The notes under the pieces: model-generated | The model's input: only the letters and a program-made list of their open reading frames with translations | What the model was told of the DNA's origin: nothing | Database searches by the model: none | DNA from: HLUCCA09 sp039822045 | GTDB taxonomy: Bacteria > Pseudomonadota > Alphaproteobacteria > Rhodobacterales > Rhodobacteraceae | Assembly: GCA_039822045.1 (NCBI GenBank) | Contig: JBCBMY010000005.1 | Span: 268,461 to 332,460 of the forward strand | DNA: 64,000 bases | Direction: 5' to 3' | Translations under genes and position numbers: made by a program | Shown: in pieces, positions 35,685-44,064 of the stretch | How the letters are laid out: the number at the start of each line of letters is the position of its first letter | Position numbering within the stretch: the stretch's first letter is position 1

Positions 35685-36899
35685 TCAGCGCTCCTTCAGC
35701 TTGACGGCGTTGTTGTAGAGGTTCATCACCGCCGAGATCGTCAGCGAAATGGTGAGATAGAACAGCATCAGCAGCAGGATCGTCTCAATCGCCCGGCCTG
35801 TCTGGTTGAGAGTGATACCGCCCAGCGTGCCGGTCACATCCATGTACCCCACGGCGATGGCCAGAGAGCTGTTCTTCGTCAGGTTGAGATATTGCGAGAT
35901 CAGCGGCGGAATGATGATCCGGAGGGCTTGCGGCAGAACGACAAGGTTCATGATACGCCCGGGCCGGAGGCCGAGGGAGGCCGCGGCTTCTGTCTGTCCC
36001 TTCGAGATCGCCTGGATACCTGCCCGCACGTTCTCGGCGATGAAGGCTCCGGTATAGATCGCCAGCGCGAACCATAGGGCGATCAGAGACCCCCGGATCT
36101 GAATGCCGCCCTGGAAGTTGAAGCCCGCAAGCTCCGGGTATTCCAGCGTCACGGGACGGCCTAGAATGAAGAAGGCAACCAGCGTCGGCAGGAAGAAGAT
36201 CGCAAGCGAGGGCCAGCCCATCGGAAGGAGCCGACCGGTCGCGTAGAGCAATTGCGTCGCGTAGCGACGGTAGGCAATCACTCCGGCAACAGATGCGAGG
36301 AAGATCGCGACGAGAGCGCCCGATCCCGGCCCCCAGATCGGTTTCGGCGTGTACACACCCCGATTCGTGAAGGCGAACGCGTCCCAGACCATTCGCGCCT
36401 CCGGCTCGTCCCCCCGGAACGCCCTCGGCGCGGGCATGATCGCCGTCATGATCGTGAAGATAATGATGATCCAGATCAGCACGGGCACATTTCGGAACGC
36501 CTCGACGTAGACCGCCATGAGCTTTGCCACGAGCCAGTTCTTCGAGAGGCGTAGCACGCCGGCTGCGACACCAATTACCGTCGCCGTAAGGCAGCCAAGA
36601 AAAGCCACAATGAGGGTGTTCAGAACTCCGACGATCGCCGCGCGCATATGCGTTGACTGGCTGTCATACTCTATCGGTCGCTGGTTGATATCGTATCCGG
36701 CCGGTTCGCCCAGAAACTCATAGCTGATGTTGAGACCCGCGGCCTCGAGGTTGCGCGCGAGATTCGACCCGAGCCAGGCAAAAGCGAGGATGAGCAGAAT
36801 GAGTGCGATGAACTGAAAGGTATACGAGCGGTACCGCGTGTCGTTGAGCAGCATCGACAGGCGGAATTCCTGCTGCGGCGGATCAGCCAGAGTCGTCAT
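35685..36899 (-). CDS. aapQ: General L-amino acid ABC transporter permease AapQ
   Basis: 404 aa from MTTLADPPQQEFRLSMLLND; the frame extends 39 codons upstream across the intergenic hairpin and is rejected. The EAA loop is EAAASLGLRPGRIMNLVVLPQ. N-terminal helix QFIALILLILAFAWLGSNL and the block TLIVAFLGCLTATVIGVAAG are typical. It pairs with AapM. An inverted repeat in the gap to aapJ probably protects or attenuates the message so that less permease than binding protein is made. Confidence 0.94.
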   Translation of the reverse strand: MTTLADPPQQEFRLSMLLNDTRYRSYTFQFIALILLILAFAWLGSNLARNLEAAGLNISYEFLGEPAGYDINQRPIEYDSQSTHMRAAIVGVLNTLIVAFLGCLTATVIGVAAGVLRLSKNWLVAKLMAVYVEAFRNVPVLIWIIIIFTIMTAIMPAPRAFRGDEPEARMVWDAFAFTNRGVYTPKPIWGPGSGALVAIFLASVAGVIAYRRYATQLLYATGRLLPMGWPSLAIFFLPTLVAFFILGRPVTLEYPELAGFNFQGGIQIRGSLIALWFALAIYTGAFIAENVRAGIQAISKGQTEAAASLGLRPGRIMNLVVLPQALRIIIPPLISQYLNLTKNSSLAIAVGYMDVTGTLGGITLNQTGRAIETILLLMLFYLTISLTISAVMNLYNNAVKLKER

Positions 36900-36985
36900 T
36901 GCGAAACCCCCGTTGTGGGCCGGCTTCTCAGGCGGGGTTTGCCCCGCTCTACTCCGGCGCGCATTATCGCTAGTGCGGATATGAG

Positions 36986-37010
36986 AAGGGCGCGGTCTGA
37001 CCGCGCCCTT
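36986..37010 (-). promoter_or_regulatory. Perfect hairpin between aapJ and aapQ
   Basis: The arms AAGGGCGCGG and CCGCGCCCTT (10 bp, perfect) enclose 5 bases, 15 bp after the aapJ stop. On the minus strand it has no T-run, so partial termination or 3' stabilisation of the aapJ message is more likely than full termination. This is common behind binding-protein genes. Confidence 0.75.
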
Positions 37011-37025
37011 CGTCATTTTGGAGCT

Positions 37026-38042
37026 TTACCGGAACGGCGGCGAGTAGAGGAGGCCGCCATCGGTCCACTGCGCGTTGAGGCCGCGCGCTAGGCCGATCGG
37101 TGTGTTCTCACCAATGTGCTTCTCAAAGAGCTCACCGTAGTTGCCGCCAACCTTGATGGCATTCACCGCCCATTCGGCGTCGAGGCCAAGCATCTCGCCC
37201 AGCGTGCCCTCGGAACCAAGCAGCCGGTTGATCTCCGGGTTGTCGGTACCGGCAGTCAGCTCGTCGATGTTCGTCGACGTCACACCGAGCTCTTCGCCAG
37301 CAATCAGTGCATTGAGCGTCCAGCGCACGATGTCGCCGAAGTCGTTATCGCCATGGCGCACGAGGGGGCCGAGCGGCTCTTTCGACACGATTTCGGGAAG
37401 GATCACGTGATCGCCAGGCGCTTCAAAGGTCGCGCGGGTCGCTGCCAGACCAGAAGCATCCGTGGTGTACACATCACACGCACCGGCCAGGTACTGCTGC
37501 TGCGCTTCTGCATTCGTCTCGATCGGGACCGGCTCGTAGCTCATATTGTTCGAGCGGAAGAAATCCGCCAGATTGAGCTCCGTCGTCGTGCCCGTCTGGA
37601 TGCAGACGGTGGCGCCATCGAGCTCCTTGGCCGAGCTCACGCCCAGTTCGGTCGGAACCATAAAGCCCTGACCGTCGTAGTAGTTGATACCAACAAACTC
37701 GAATTTGAGGTCGACGTCACGGGTGAACGTCCACGTCGTGTTGCGCGCGAGCATGTCGATTTCGCCAGAAGCGAGCGCTGTAAACCGCGTCTTGCCGGTG
37801 GTCGGCACAAACTCAACGGCGCTGGGATCGCCCAGCACAGCGGCAGCGACGGCACGGCAGACGCCGACGTCAAAGCCCTGCCATTCGCCATTTGCGTCCG
37901 GTGCGGCAAAACCGACGAGCCCGGTCGACACGCCGCAGTTGAGAACACCACGGTCCTTGACCTCTTGCAGCGTCTGGCCCGACGCCATGCCAGCGATGAG
38001 GGCGGAGACCGCCACTGCGCTCGCGAGTACGGATTTTTTCAT
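37026..38042 (-). CDS. aapJ: General L-amino acid ABC transporter binding protein
   Basis: 338 aa. The signal peptide MKKSVLASAVAVSALIAGMASG is preceded by AGGAAGAGG. The periplasmic solute-binding fold of family 3 is recognised from VKDRGVLNCGVSTGLVGFA, GEWQGFDVGVCRAVAAAVLG, GEIDMLARNTTWTFTRD, CIQTGTTTELNLADFF and the C-terminal AVNAIKVGGNYGELFE. It delivers L-amino acids to AapQMP. It is first in the operon, with ~240 bp of non-coding sequence upstream to hold its promoter. Confidence 0.96.
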   Translation of the reverse strand: MKKSVLASAVAVSALIAGMASGQTLQEVKDRGVLNCGVSTGLVGFAAPDANGEWQGFDVGVCRAVAAAVLGDPSAVEFVPTTGKTRFTALASGEIDMLARNTTWTFTRDVDLKFEFVGINYYDGQGFMVPTELGVSSAKELDGATVCIQTGTTTELNLADFFRSNNMSYEPVPIETNAEAQQQYLAGACDVYTTDASGLAATRATFEAPGDHVILPEIVSKEPLGPLVRHGDNDFGDIVRWTLNALIAGEELGVTSTNIDELTAGTDNPEINRLLGSEGTLGEMLGLDAEWAVNAIKVGGNYGELFEKHIGENTPIGLARGLNAQWTDGGLLYSPPFR

Positions 38043-38281
38043 ACTTACCTCTTCCTGATGGTCCTTAGGCCCACTGAGGAGCCCGGGATTAGCAAGCTCT
38101 TTTGCGGCCTGCACAAAGGGTCGTGGGAGTGGCCCACTCCCCTTAACGCCATAACATTGGGCAAAAGACCGCAGGAAGGTCAAGGCTGGTTTCAGGCCGA
38201 ATCGCCCACTTACCCAACGGAATCAGGGTCGCACAGCCCCTGCACTTGATTTGAGCGGCCTGCCCGCGTTGCGCTCCGAAT

Positions 38282-38998
38282 TCAAGCAGAAGGCCGAGAC
38301 AACCTGTGGAAGCGTGCTGCCTGCAGGAACGCGTCGCGCCTGGCACTCGCTGCTTCAGCGGCTTCGGCATCGCGCCCCCACTGACTTTCTTGCCAGTCCT
38401 CATCGACACGAGAGCGGATCCAAAGCTCTTCATCAGCGAGCACACCGCCTTGCGCGGCAAGTCCAATGATCAGCGAGCCCGAGAGGGTGACCAGATCGTG
38501 CAGCGCAGTCATGGCGAACGCGTCCTGTTCCTCCAGTCGGGCGCGCAGTGCGCCGAGAGCGCTTCGAGGTTGCGGAACGGGCACGATGCCCGCGGTGACT
38601 ACGAGCGGCGCCCCCAGTGCGGACCGAGCCCAATCGAGCAAGGGGTCCCATGCTTGGGCCTGGAGCTGAGTGAGCTCTTCGGGGCTTTCGGCGCGATAGC
38701 AGATCAGATCGGTCTCGCCGTAGCCAAGAAGGAGGTCGGCGACCCCTGCGACTTTCGCCGTCACCTTGTCGATTGCGGAGTTCGCGGCACGTGTGCACGG
38801 CATGCTTTCGGGGCGGACGTTGCCCTCTTGCGCGGACCACTCAGCCGCGATGGCATCGGCGAGGGCCGGGGTGGGCAATGTCAGCGCATCACGACCGGGC
38901 GTTCGTATCGGTCGGCCGTCGAGTTCGACGGACCAACCGCCGGACACTGGAACGGTACGCACCTCGGCCCAGAACCGCTTGAGGGCCCATTCGCTCAT
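38282..38998 (-). CDS. ATP12-family F1-ATPase assembly chaperone
   Basis: 238 aa from MSEWALKRFWAEVRTVPVSG; the ORF reaches further upstream but only inside rluC. The core matches ATP12 (FSWAEV...GWSVELDGRPIRTPGRDAL, AIAAEWSAQEGNVRPESMP, YRAESPEELTQLQAQAWDPL, GSLIIGLAAQGGVLADEELW). In mitochondria and alphaproteobacteria, ATP12 binds F1 alpha subunits during assembly. It is the last gene of a rarA-crcB-rluC-atp12 run, 10 bases after rluC. Confidence 0.93.
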   Translation of the reverse strand: MSEWALKRFWAEVRTVPVSGGWSVELDGRPIRTPGRDALTLPTPALADAIAAEWSAQEGNVRPESMPCTRAANSAIDKVTAKVAGVADLLLGYGETDLICYRAESPEELTQLQAQAWDPLLDWARSALGAPLVVTAGIVPVPQPRSALGALRARLEEQDAFAMTALHDLVTLSGSLIIGLAAQGGVLADEELWIRSRVDEDWQESQWGRDAEAAEAASARRDAFLQAARFHRLSRPSA

Positions 38999-39008
38999 GA
39001 AGACTGTC

Positions 39009-40037
39009 TCACTCTTGGTCCAGGAAGGGATCCGCTGGCACGTCTCCCAGTGACCAGCCAAAGGTCTCCCAAGAACGCGCCATATGAGGTGGCAAGGGGG
39101 CCGTGAACGTCTGACGCGCGCCAGAGACGGGGTGATCGATAGAGAGGCTGCGCGCATGGAGGTGCAGCTTCTTCGACAGCCCACCGCCTACACCGGCACC
39201 CCATCCATCGCCAAGGTTCTCCTGACCGGAGCCGCCATACTTGCCGTCCCCGATGATCGGGTGTCCGAGCTCTGCCATGTGCGCCCGCAACTGGTGCGTC
39301 CGCCCGGTCACCGGCACCATCGCCACCCACGACAAGCGCGTGCCCATCGCTTCGAGCACAGCATAGTCAGTGGTGGCTCGCCGCGCGCCGTCGGTGTTGT
39401 CGACTTCGTCTGGGTGCAGGCAAATCATCTTCTCTCGTTCGCCGGGTGCCTTCACGAGGCCGTAGCGGATCGTGCCCATCCGCGGGCTTGGAACGCCTGC
39501 GCAGGCGGCCCAATAGATCTTGCGCGTATCGCGAGACCGGAACGCGCGGGTGAGATCTGCAGCGACCTGGCGCGACCGGGCGAGCAGCAGAACCCCCGAC
39601 GTGTCCCTGTCGAGCCGATGAACGAGGCGCGGTCTCTCATCGGCCCCAAAGCGAAGCGCATCGGCCAAACCATCGACATGGCGCTGCCCAAGGCCTGATC
39701 CCCCCTGGCTGGGAAGGCCCGGGGGCTTGTTGAGCACGATGAGCGCATCGTCACGATAGATCACGGCGCCACGCACAAGGGCCGCGTCGGCTTCGCCAAC
39801 GGCCGGCTGGTCTTGCTTTGGAGCCGGGCTCTCGGGCAAGGGCGGCACACGTACGGCTTGTCCCTCTTCAACACGCGTGGCGGGCTTCACCCGGCCGCCA
39901 TCCACCCGAATTTCCCCCTTGCGGCACATCTTTTCGATGCGTCCCTGAGGCACCTGTGGGAAGCGTCTGCGAAACCACCGGTCGAGCCTTTGCGCTCCCT
40001 CGCCAGAAGCGACCGTGATGGTCTGAACTCCGCTCAT
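39009..40037 (-). CDS. rluC: 23S rRNA pseudouridine synthase, RluA/RluC family
   Basis: 342 aa from ATG at 40037, which overlaps the crcB stop (ATGA). The N-terminal S4-like RNA-binding domain is RLDRWFRRRFPQVPQGRIEK. The catalytic motif is RLVHRLDRDTSGVLLLARS with the nucleophilic Asp. GRTHQLRAHMAELGHPIIGD is the second family signature. RluC modifies three uridines in 23S rRNA. The exact target set is inferred from family resemblance and the S4 domain. Confidence 0.92.
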   Translation of the reverse strand: MSGVQTITVASGEGAQRLDRWFRRRFPQVPQGRIEKMCRKGEIRVDGGRVKPATRVEEGQAVRVPPLPESPAPKQDQPAVGEADAALVRGAVIYRDDALIVLNKPPGLPSQGGSGLGQRHVDGLADALRFGADERPRLVHRLDRDTSGVLLLARSRQVAADLTRAFRSRDTRKIYWAACAGVPSPRMGTIRYGLVKAPGEREKMICLHPDEVDNTDGARRATTDYAVLEAMGTRLSWVAMVPVTGRTHQLRAHMAELGHPIIGDGKYGGSGQENLGDGWGAGVGGGLSKKLHLHARSLSIDHPVSGARQTFTAPLPPHMARSWETFGWSLGDVPADPFLDQE

Positions 40038-40411
40038 GCAAGCCACCCCCGCATGAGCCAGAGCGCCGCAAACAGAGCTCCAACCGACAAAACCAAAGAG
40101 GCGACTGCATAGACCGCTGCGAGCCCGAATTCACCGCGTTCGTAGAGTGTGGCCACATCGAGCGAAAAGGCAGAGAAGGTCGTGAAGCCGCCGAGAACGC
40201 CGGTCATGAGGATCGGCGCAAGCGCAAGGCTTTGCCGCCTTGCAAGGTAGACGACGAGAGCGCCCATCAGAAATGAGCCCAACACGTTTACGATCAAGGT
40301 ACCTGCGGGAAACCCGGGGCCAAACGTGCGGGTGGCCATCGTATTAACCAGATATCGGGCGGCCGCACCGATGGCACCGCCCGCGGCCACTTGAAGGGTG
40401 GTTGCGATCAT
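40034..40411 (-). CDS. crcB: Fluoride exporter CrcB/Fluc
   Basis: 125 aa with four hydrophobic helices, the expected size. Signature GGAIGAAARYLVNT, the polar pore stretch NVLGSFLMGAL, and GVLGGFTTFSAFSLD, where the Phe-box residues line the pore. It works as a dual-topology dimer exporting F-. No crcB-type riboswitch is expected, because the gene is embedded between rarA and rluC with a 14-base gap upstream. Confidence 0.95.
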   Translation of the reverse strand: MIATTLQVAAGGAIGAAARYLVNTMATRTFGPGFPAGTLIVNVLGSFLMGALVVYLARRQSLALAPILMTGVLGGFTTFSAFSLDVATLYERGEFGLAAVYAVASLVLSVGALFAALWLMRGWLA

Positions 40412-40425
40412 GGCCTGCCCTTGGC

Positions 40426-41796
40426 TCAGTCGCCGCCATCTGTCAACGCGGCGTCGGTGCCGATCGGATGGGCATTACCGGACTGACGCCGCGCCCGAAG
40501 CTTGGCAAAGTAGTCCGAGCGTTTCTTCAGTTCCCGCTCAAAACCACGGTCGACCGGAACGTAGTACGCCTCCCGCTCCATGGTTTCGGGAAAGTAGTTC
40601 TGCCCAGAGAACCCGTCCTCGGCATCGTGATCGTAGGCATAGCCCTTGCCATAGCCCTGTTCGGCCATGAAGGCCGTGGGGGCGTTCAAGATGTGCTTGG
40701 GCGGAGGTTCGGAGCCCGTGTGCGCGGCGGATCTTCGTGCGGCCTTGTAGGCAACGTAGGCGGCATTCGACTTCGGCGCGAGCGCGAGATACGCGACAGC
40801 CTGAGCAAGGGCCAGTTCGCCTTCGGGTGAGCCAAGCCGTTCGTATGTCTCCCAGGCCAGAAGGCAAACAGACTGGGCCTGGGGATCAGCGAGACCGATA
40901 TCTTCGACGCTCATCCTAGTTATGCGGCGCGCGAGGTACCGGGGATCCTCCCCACCCTCGAGCATCCGAGCAAGCCAATAGAGGGCGGCGTCGGGGTCCG
41001 AGCCACGGACAGATTTGTGGAGGGCCGAGATCAGGTTGTAGTGGGCGTCGCCCGACTTGTCGTACTGGGCGGCGCGGCGTGAGAGGCGTGCGGATAGGTG
41101 GGGGGCATCGATCTCGCCTTCTGCGCCCCATGCTGCGATCTGCTCCACGAGATTGAGCAGCGCGCGCCCGTCTCCATCGGCCATCTCGATCAGTACGGCA
41201 CGCGCCTCCGACGCAAGGGGCAGCGAGCGACCGATTTCAGCTTCGGCGCGCGCCACAAGACCGCCGAGGGCATCTGCGTCAAGGCGGTTGAGTACGAGCA
41301 CCTGCGCGCGCGACATAACGGCTGCGTTCAACTCAAAGCTCGGGTTCTCGGTCGTCGCACCGACCAAAACGATCGTGCCGTCCTCCATGTGAGGCAGGAA
41401 GCTATCCTGTTGGGCCTTGTTGAACCGGTGGATCTCGTCGACGAAAAGGAGCGTGCCCTGCCCGTTTGTTCGCCGCAGCTTGGCTGCTTCGAACACGCGG
41501 CGCAGGTCGGGCACGCCTGTGAAGATCGCGCTGATCTGGACGAACGCCAGGCTGGTTTCGGCCGCAAGGAGCCGCGCAATGGTGGTTTTGCCGACCCCGG
41601 GAGGGCCCCAGAATACAAGGGAGGACAGGGACCCGCTGGCCAGCATAGCTCCCAGAGGCCCGTCTGGACCCAGGAGATGCTCTTGCCCCACAACGTCGCT
41701 CAGCCGCTGCGGGCGCAAGCGGTCGGCCAAAGGTCTGGGTGCTTCTGAGCGTACCGGCGCATCATCGCCGCCCGCCTGATCAAAGAGATCCGCCAT
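40426..41796 (-). CDS. rarA: Replication-associated recombination protein RarA/MgsA
   Basis: 456 aa. An AAA+ ATPase of the clamp-loader clade: GPPGVGKTTIARLLA (Walker A), LLFVDEIHRFNKAQQDSFLP (Walker B) and sensor-1 LVGATTENPSFELNAA. The C-terminal domain has HYNLISALHKSVRGSDPDAALYWLARM and YGKGYAYDHDAEDGFSGQNYFPE, both RarA hallmarks. It acts at stalled replication forks. It starts the four-gene run toward atp12. Confidence 0.96.
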   Translation of the reverse strand: MADLFDQAGGDDAPVRSEAPRPLADRLRPQRLSDVVGQEHLLGPDGPLGAMLASGSLSSLVFWGPPGVGKTTIARLLAAETSLAFVQISAIFTGVPDLRRVFEAAKLRRTNGQGTLLFVDEIHRFNKAQQDSFLPHMEDGTIVLVGATTENPSFELNAAVMSRAQVLVLNRLDADALGGLVARAEAEIGRSLPLASEARAVLIEMADGDGRALLNLVEQIAAWGAEGEIDAPHLSARLSRRAAQYDKSGDAHYNLISALHKSVRGSDPDAALYWLARMLEGGEDPRYLARRITRMSVEDIGLADPQAQSVCLLAWETYERLGSPEGELALAQAVAYLALAPKSNAAYVAYKAARRSAAHTGSEPPPKHILNAPTAFMAEQGYGKGYAYDHDAEDGFSGQNYFPETMEREAYYVPVDRGFERELKKRSDYFAKLRARRQSGNAHPIGTDAALTDGGD

Positions 41797-41889
41797 GGGC
41801 TCAATCTAGGCCTTAGCGATCACCTTAGGAAGCGCGGGGCCGCCCGACGGAGCAAGACGGCCCACGCAAGCGTCAAAAGACCGAACCGA

Positions 41890-42480
41890 TCAATGCAGCT
41901 TGGAGGTCAGGTCGATTGACACGCACTGGTTGGCGATGCCATCGATCTCCATCACGCGGCCAGCGGCCGTGGCATCGATCCCGCAGCGCGGGGCCCAGCG
42001 CGGCCAGTTGGCCGGAATCAGACCCAGGAGTCGGGTGGCCCCAACGCTGCGCGCGGCCTGACTCATCTCGTGCATAAGGTTGAGGTGAACGCGCCGCCGC
42101 TGTTTCGCTTCGATCGAATGGCTGACAAAAACGCGGCTTGACTCCCAGACGTGCTCGGCGACGGGTGCCTCATAGTACAGTAGGTCTTCCGGGATCGTGT
42201 CGAGGAGCCCTCTTTGGGCGTCGCGGATCATGTAGGTGTAGATGCCGCAGCGCGCCGTCGTAGGCGTCAGCCGGATGCCGGCAAGAATTTGTCCGCCAGC
42301 GTCGTGGACGGCCACCCATCGGCTGGCTGGCGTGTCGTACTGGTCGTACTCCATGCCCAGTGCCTCGGGCAGATTCCACTTGTTCTGGACGATGAACGAT
42401 TGCCGTCGCGCCCTGAGCAAATTGGCGAACAGCTCGCCGTTCTCGTGGATATTGGCAAACGATAGCGTTGTGGCCAACAT
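41890..42480 (-). CDS. LuxI-family acyl-homoserine lactone synthase
   Basis: 196 aa. All charged positions that define the family are at the expected spacing: Arg25, Phe29, Trp35, Asp46, Asp49, Arg70, Glu113 and Arg116 (RARRQSF, NKW, EYDQYDTP, AGIRLTPT, EHVWESSRVFV). It should make an N-acyl-L-homoserine lactone from SAM and an acyl-ACP; acyl length cannot be read. GGAG nine bases before the ATG supports the start. It is downstream of luxR on the same strand, with an imperfect dyad at 42493-42525 between them, and probably under LuxR control. Confidence 0.93.
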   Translation of the reverse strand: MLATTLSFANIHENGELFANLLRARRQSFIVQNKWNLPEALGMEYDQYDTPASRWVAVHDAGGQILAGIRLTPTTARCGIYTYMIRDAQRGLLDTIPEDLLYYEAPVAEHVWESSRVFVSHSIEAKQRRRVHLNLMHEMSQAARSVGATRLLGLIPANWPRWAPRCGIDATAAGRVMEIDGIANQCVSIDLTSKLH

Positions 42481-42492
42481 GGTCTGTCTCCT

Positions 42493-42525
42493 GCTTGCTT
42501 GGTGGTGGGTAAATCCAAGCCAAGC
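42493..42525 (-). promoter_or_regulatory. Dyad between luxR and luxI
   Basis: GCTTGCTTGG (42493-42502) faces CCAAGCCAAGC (42515-42525): complementary with one extra base, separated by 12 bases. It lies 13 bp upstream of luxI and 25 bp after luxR. It may be a lux-box-like operator, or a weak terminator of luxR without a T-run. Confidence 0.35.
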
Positions 42526-42549
42526 GCTGGAGCAGTCAAAGGACCATCA

Positions 42550-43161
42550 CTAGAGCAATCGGTACTCCTGGGCGCGTTGGAGCGCCTCGGCCGTCGTTCG
42601 CGCCATTAACCGTTGGCGGGCCGAGGTAAGCCGTGCCTTCAATGCGCTTTCAGATATCCCGAGTTTAGCCGCCGCAGCTGCGTGACGATCCCCTGCCGCA
42701 ATCAAGCGCAAGGCATCTTTTTGCGCCTGAGTTAGGCTCTCGGGTGGTTCGGTCATGTCGTGCAGCCGTAGGGTTACGTCTTCAAGCGTGCTTAGCTCAT
42801 GATCGGCGAACTCACGGTCGTTGCGGGCAAATCCCGCAATAGTCCGTGACGCGATCGGCCCGCAGGAGACACAGGCTCCAAAGGGCATCCCAAATTCGGC
42901 CGCCTCCTTCATTATCCCGAATGTGTCGGGGATCCCCAGCGCAGACCAGCGCGTTACCCCCTCCCTTGTAAACCCCCAGGCAACCATTGGATCGCGCAGC
43001 TGATATGCTTGCGCCGTGTAGTGGTCGATCCAGTCTTGATTGTATGTCTGGAACTTGACGAGCGGTGCAGCAAACCGGATGTGCAGCGCCAAGAGGTAGC
43101 CCGCCGTCGCAAGCTCCCCAAGGACACCCAGTTCATGCTCTATCGTGTTTCTCGAAGACAT
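42550..43161 (-). CDS. LuxR-family quorum-sensing regulator
   Basis: 203 aa, slightly shorter than TraR/LuxR (~235). The ligand-binding residues keep exact TraR spacing: Trp44, Tyr48, Asp57, Pro58, Trp72 (QDWIDHYTAQAYQLRDPMVAWG ... TRWSALG is split over this stretch). The C-terminal helix-turn-helix is LTQAQKDALRLIAAG ... KLGISESALKARLTSA, recognisable but with several non-consensus residues. It likely senses the signal made by the neighbouring LuxI. The promoter region contains a perfect 12-bp-arm palindrome (43191-43220) shared with a divergent small ORF. Confidence 0.9.
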   Translation of the reverse strand: MSSRNTIEHELGVLGELATAGYLLALHIRFAAPLVKFQTYNQDWIDHYTAQAYQLRDPMVAWGFTREGVTRWSALGIPDTFGIMKEAAEFGMPFGACVSCGPIASRTIAGFARNDREFADHELSTLEDVTLRLHDMTEPPESLTQAQKDALRLIAAGDRHAAAAAKLGISESALKARLTSARQRLMARTTAEALQRAQEYRLL

Positions 43162-43190
43162 GCCCTTTTAGACAAGTTGCTCCTAAGCCA

Positions 43191-43220
43191 GTCAACTTTA
43201 AATTGATCTTTAAAGTTGAC
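43191..43220. promoter_or_regulatory. Perfect 30-bp palindrome between luxR and small ORF
   Basis: GTCAACTTTAAA and TTTAAAGTTGAC (12 bp each, no mismatch) are separated by TTGATC. The left arm overlaps a possible minus-strand -35 (TTGACT) with TCTAAA 17 bases further, right before luxR. In the other direction it ends 9 bases before the ribosome binding site of the 66-aa ORF. Size, symmetry and place fit an operator for LuxR or another dimeric regulator. Confidence 0.7.
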
Positions 43221-43241
43221 ACACCGTCAAAGGAGTGCCCC

Positions 43242-43442
43242 GTGCGTTCGATTAGACCCGATCAATTTGCGCGGATCATGACGCTGCCGCAAGCGGAGCG
43301 ATCAGATCTTCTTGAGTTCCTGGGCGCGACACCCATGGCCGACATCCAAGTCGAGGCCCTGATCGCCCAAGTTGGCAGGGACCATCGCCAATCTGTGTTG
43401 CGGGCGCAGCGTGCCATCGAGCCGCAGGCTCAACACGGCTGA
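43242..43442 (+). CDS. Small 66-aa protein divergent from luxR, unknown function
   Basis: Starts GTG at 43242 with AAAGGAG six bases upstream, a near-ideal spacing. The product is helical and amphipathic: RPDQFARIMTLPQAERSDLL, EFLGATPMADIQVEALIAQV, then RDHRQSVLRAQRAIEPQ. No known family is recognised. It is read divergently from luxR across a perfect palindrome, which suggests quorum-dependent control. It faces the rplQ-side terminator of the ribosomal operon. Alternative explanation: a chance ORF with a good ribosome binding site. Confidence 0.6.
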   Translation: MRSIRPDQFARIMTLPQAERSDLLEFLGATPMADIQVEALIAQVGRDHRQSVLRAQRAIEPQAQHG

Positions 43443-43464
43443 CCAGCTTCAAGCGCTGCGATCG

Positions 43465-43488
43465 AAAAGGGCCACAATGAGCGGCCCT
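43465..43488 (-). terminator. Rho-independent terminator of the alpha operon
   Basis: On the minus strand AGGGCC, 9-base loop, GGCCCT, then TTTT. It lies ~30 bp after the rplQ stop and ends the long ribosomal transcription unit. Confidence 0.8.
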
Positions 43489-43519
43489 CTCCGGCAATCG
43501 TTTCTTTTCACGGAAAGGC

Positions 43520-43942
43520 TCACGCCTCTGCCGATTCTTCTTCGTCGGCTAACCGGGCCTTATCAGAGGCGCCTTTGGCATCGGGATCACGGTCAACGAG
43601 TTCGACAATCGCCATCGGGGCCATATCGCCATAACGGAACCCAGCTTTCAGGACCCGGACGTAGCCGCCGGACCGCTCCGTATAGCGCGGGCCAAGAACT
43701 TCAAAGAGCTTGACGACGTGTGCATCCTGCTTGAGTCGGGCCGCGGCCTGGCGGCGCGCATGAAGGTCACCGCGCTTTCCGAGCGTGATCAGCTTGTCGA
43801 CGACCCGCTTGAGCTCTTTGGCCTTTGGCAAGGTAGTCTTGATCTGTTCGTGCTCGATAAGAGCACCGGCCATGTTGGCAAAGAGCGCCTTGCGGTGCTC
43901 ATGGGTGCGGTTAAGGCGGCGATATCCGCGGGCGTGACGCAT
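43520..43942 (-). CDS. rplQ: 50S ribosomal protein L17
   Basis: 140 aa. MRHARGYRRLNRTHEHRKALFANM and the TLPKAKELKRVVDKLITLG region are invariant features. The C-terminal extension after ~120 residues is acidic (DEEESAEA), a common alphaproteobacterial tail. Last gene of the alpha operon, followed by a terminator at 43465-43488. Confidence 0.98.
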   Translation of the reverse strand: MRHARGYRRLNRTHEHRKALFANMAGALIEHEQIKTTLPKAKELKRVVDKLITLGKRGDLHARRQAAARLKQDAHVVKLFEVLGPRYTERSGGYVRVLKAGFRYGDMAPMAIVELVDRDPDAKGASDKARLADEEESAEA

Positions 43943-44064
43943 GTTCTAACTCCGTAGGTCTATTTTGCTTTGTCCGGGGGGCCATGCGTGCGGCCCCCTC
44001 ACCTTGGTGGGGCAGGATTGCCCAGATATTCGGTGTTCCGGCGGAGCGCGCCCGCCGGCTCCTC

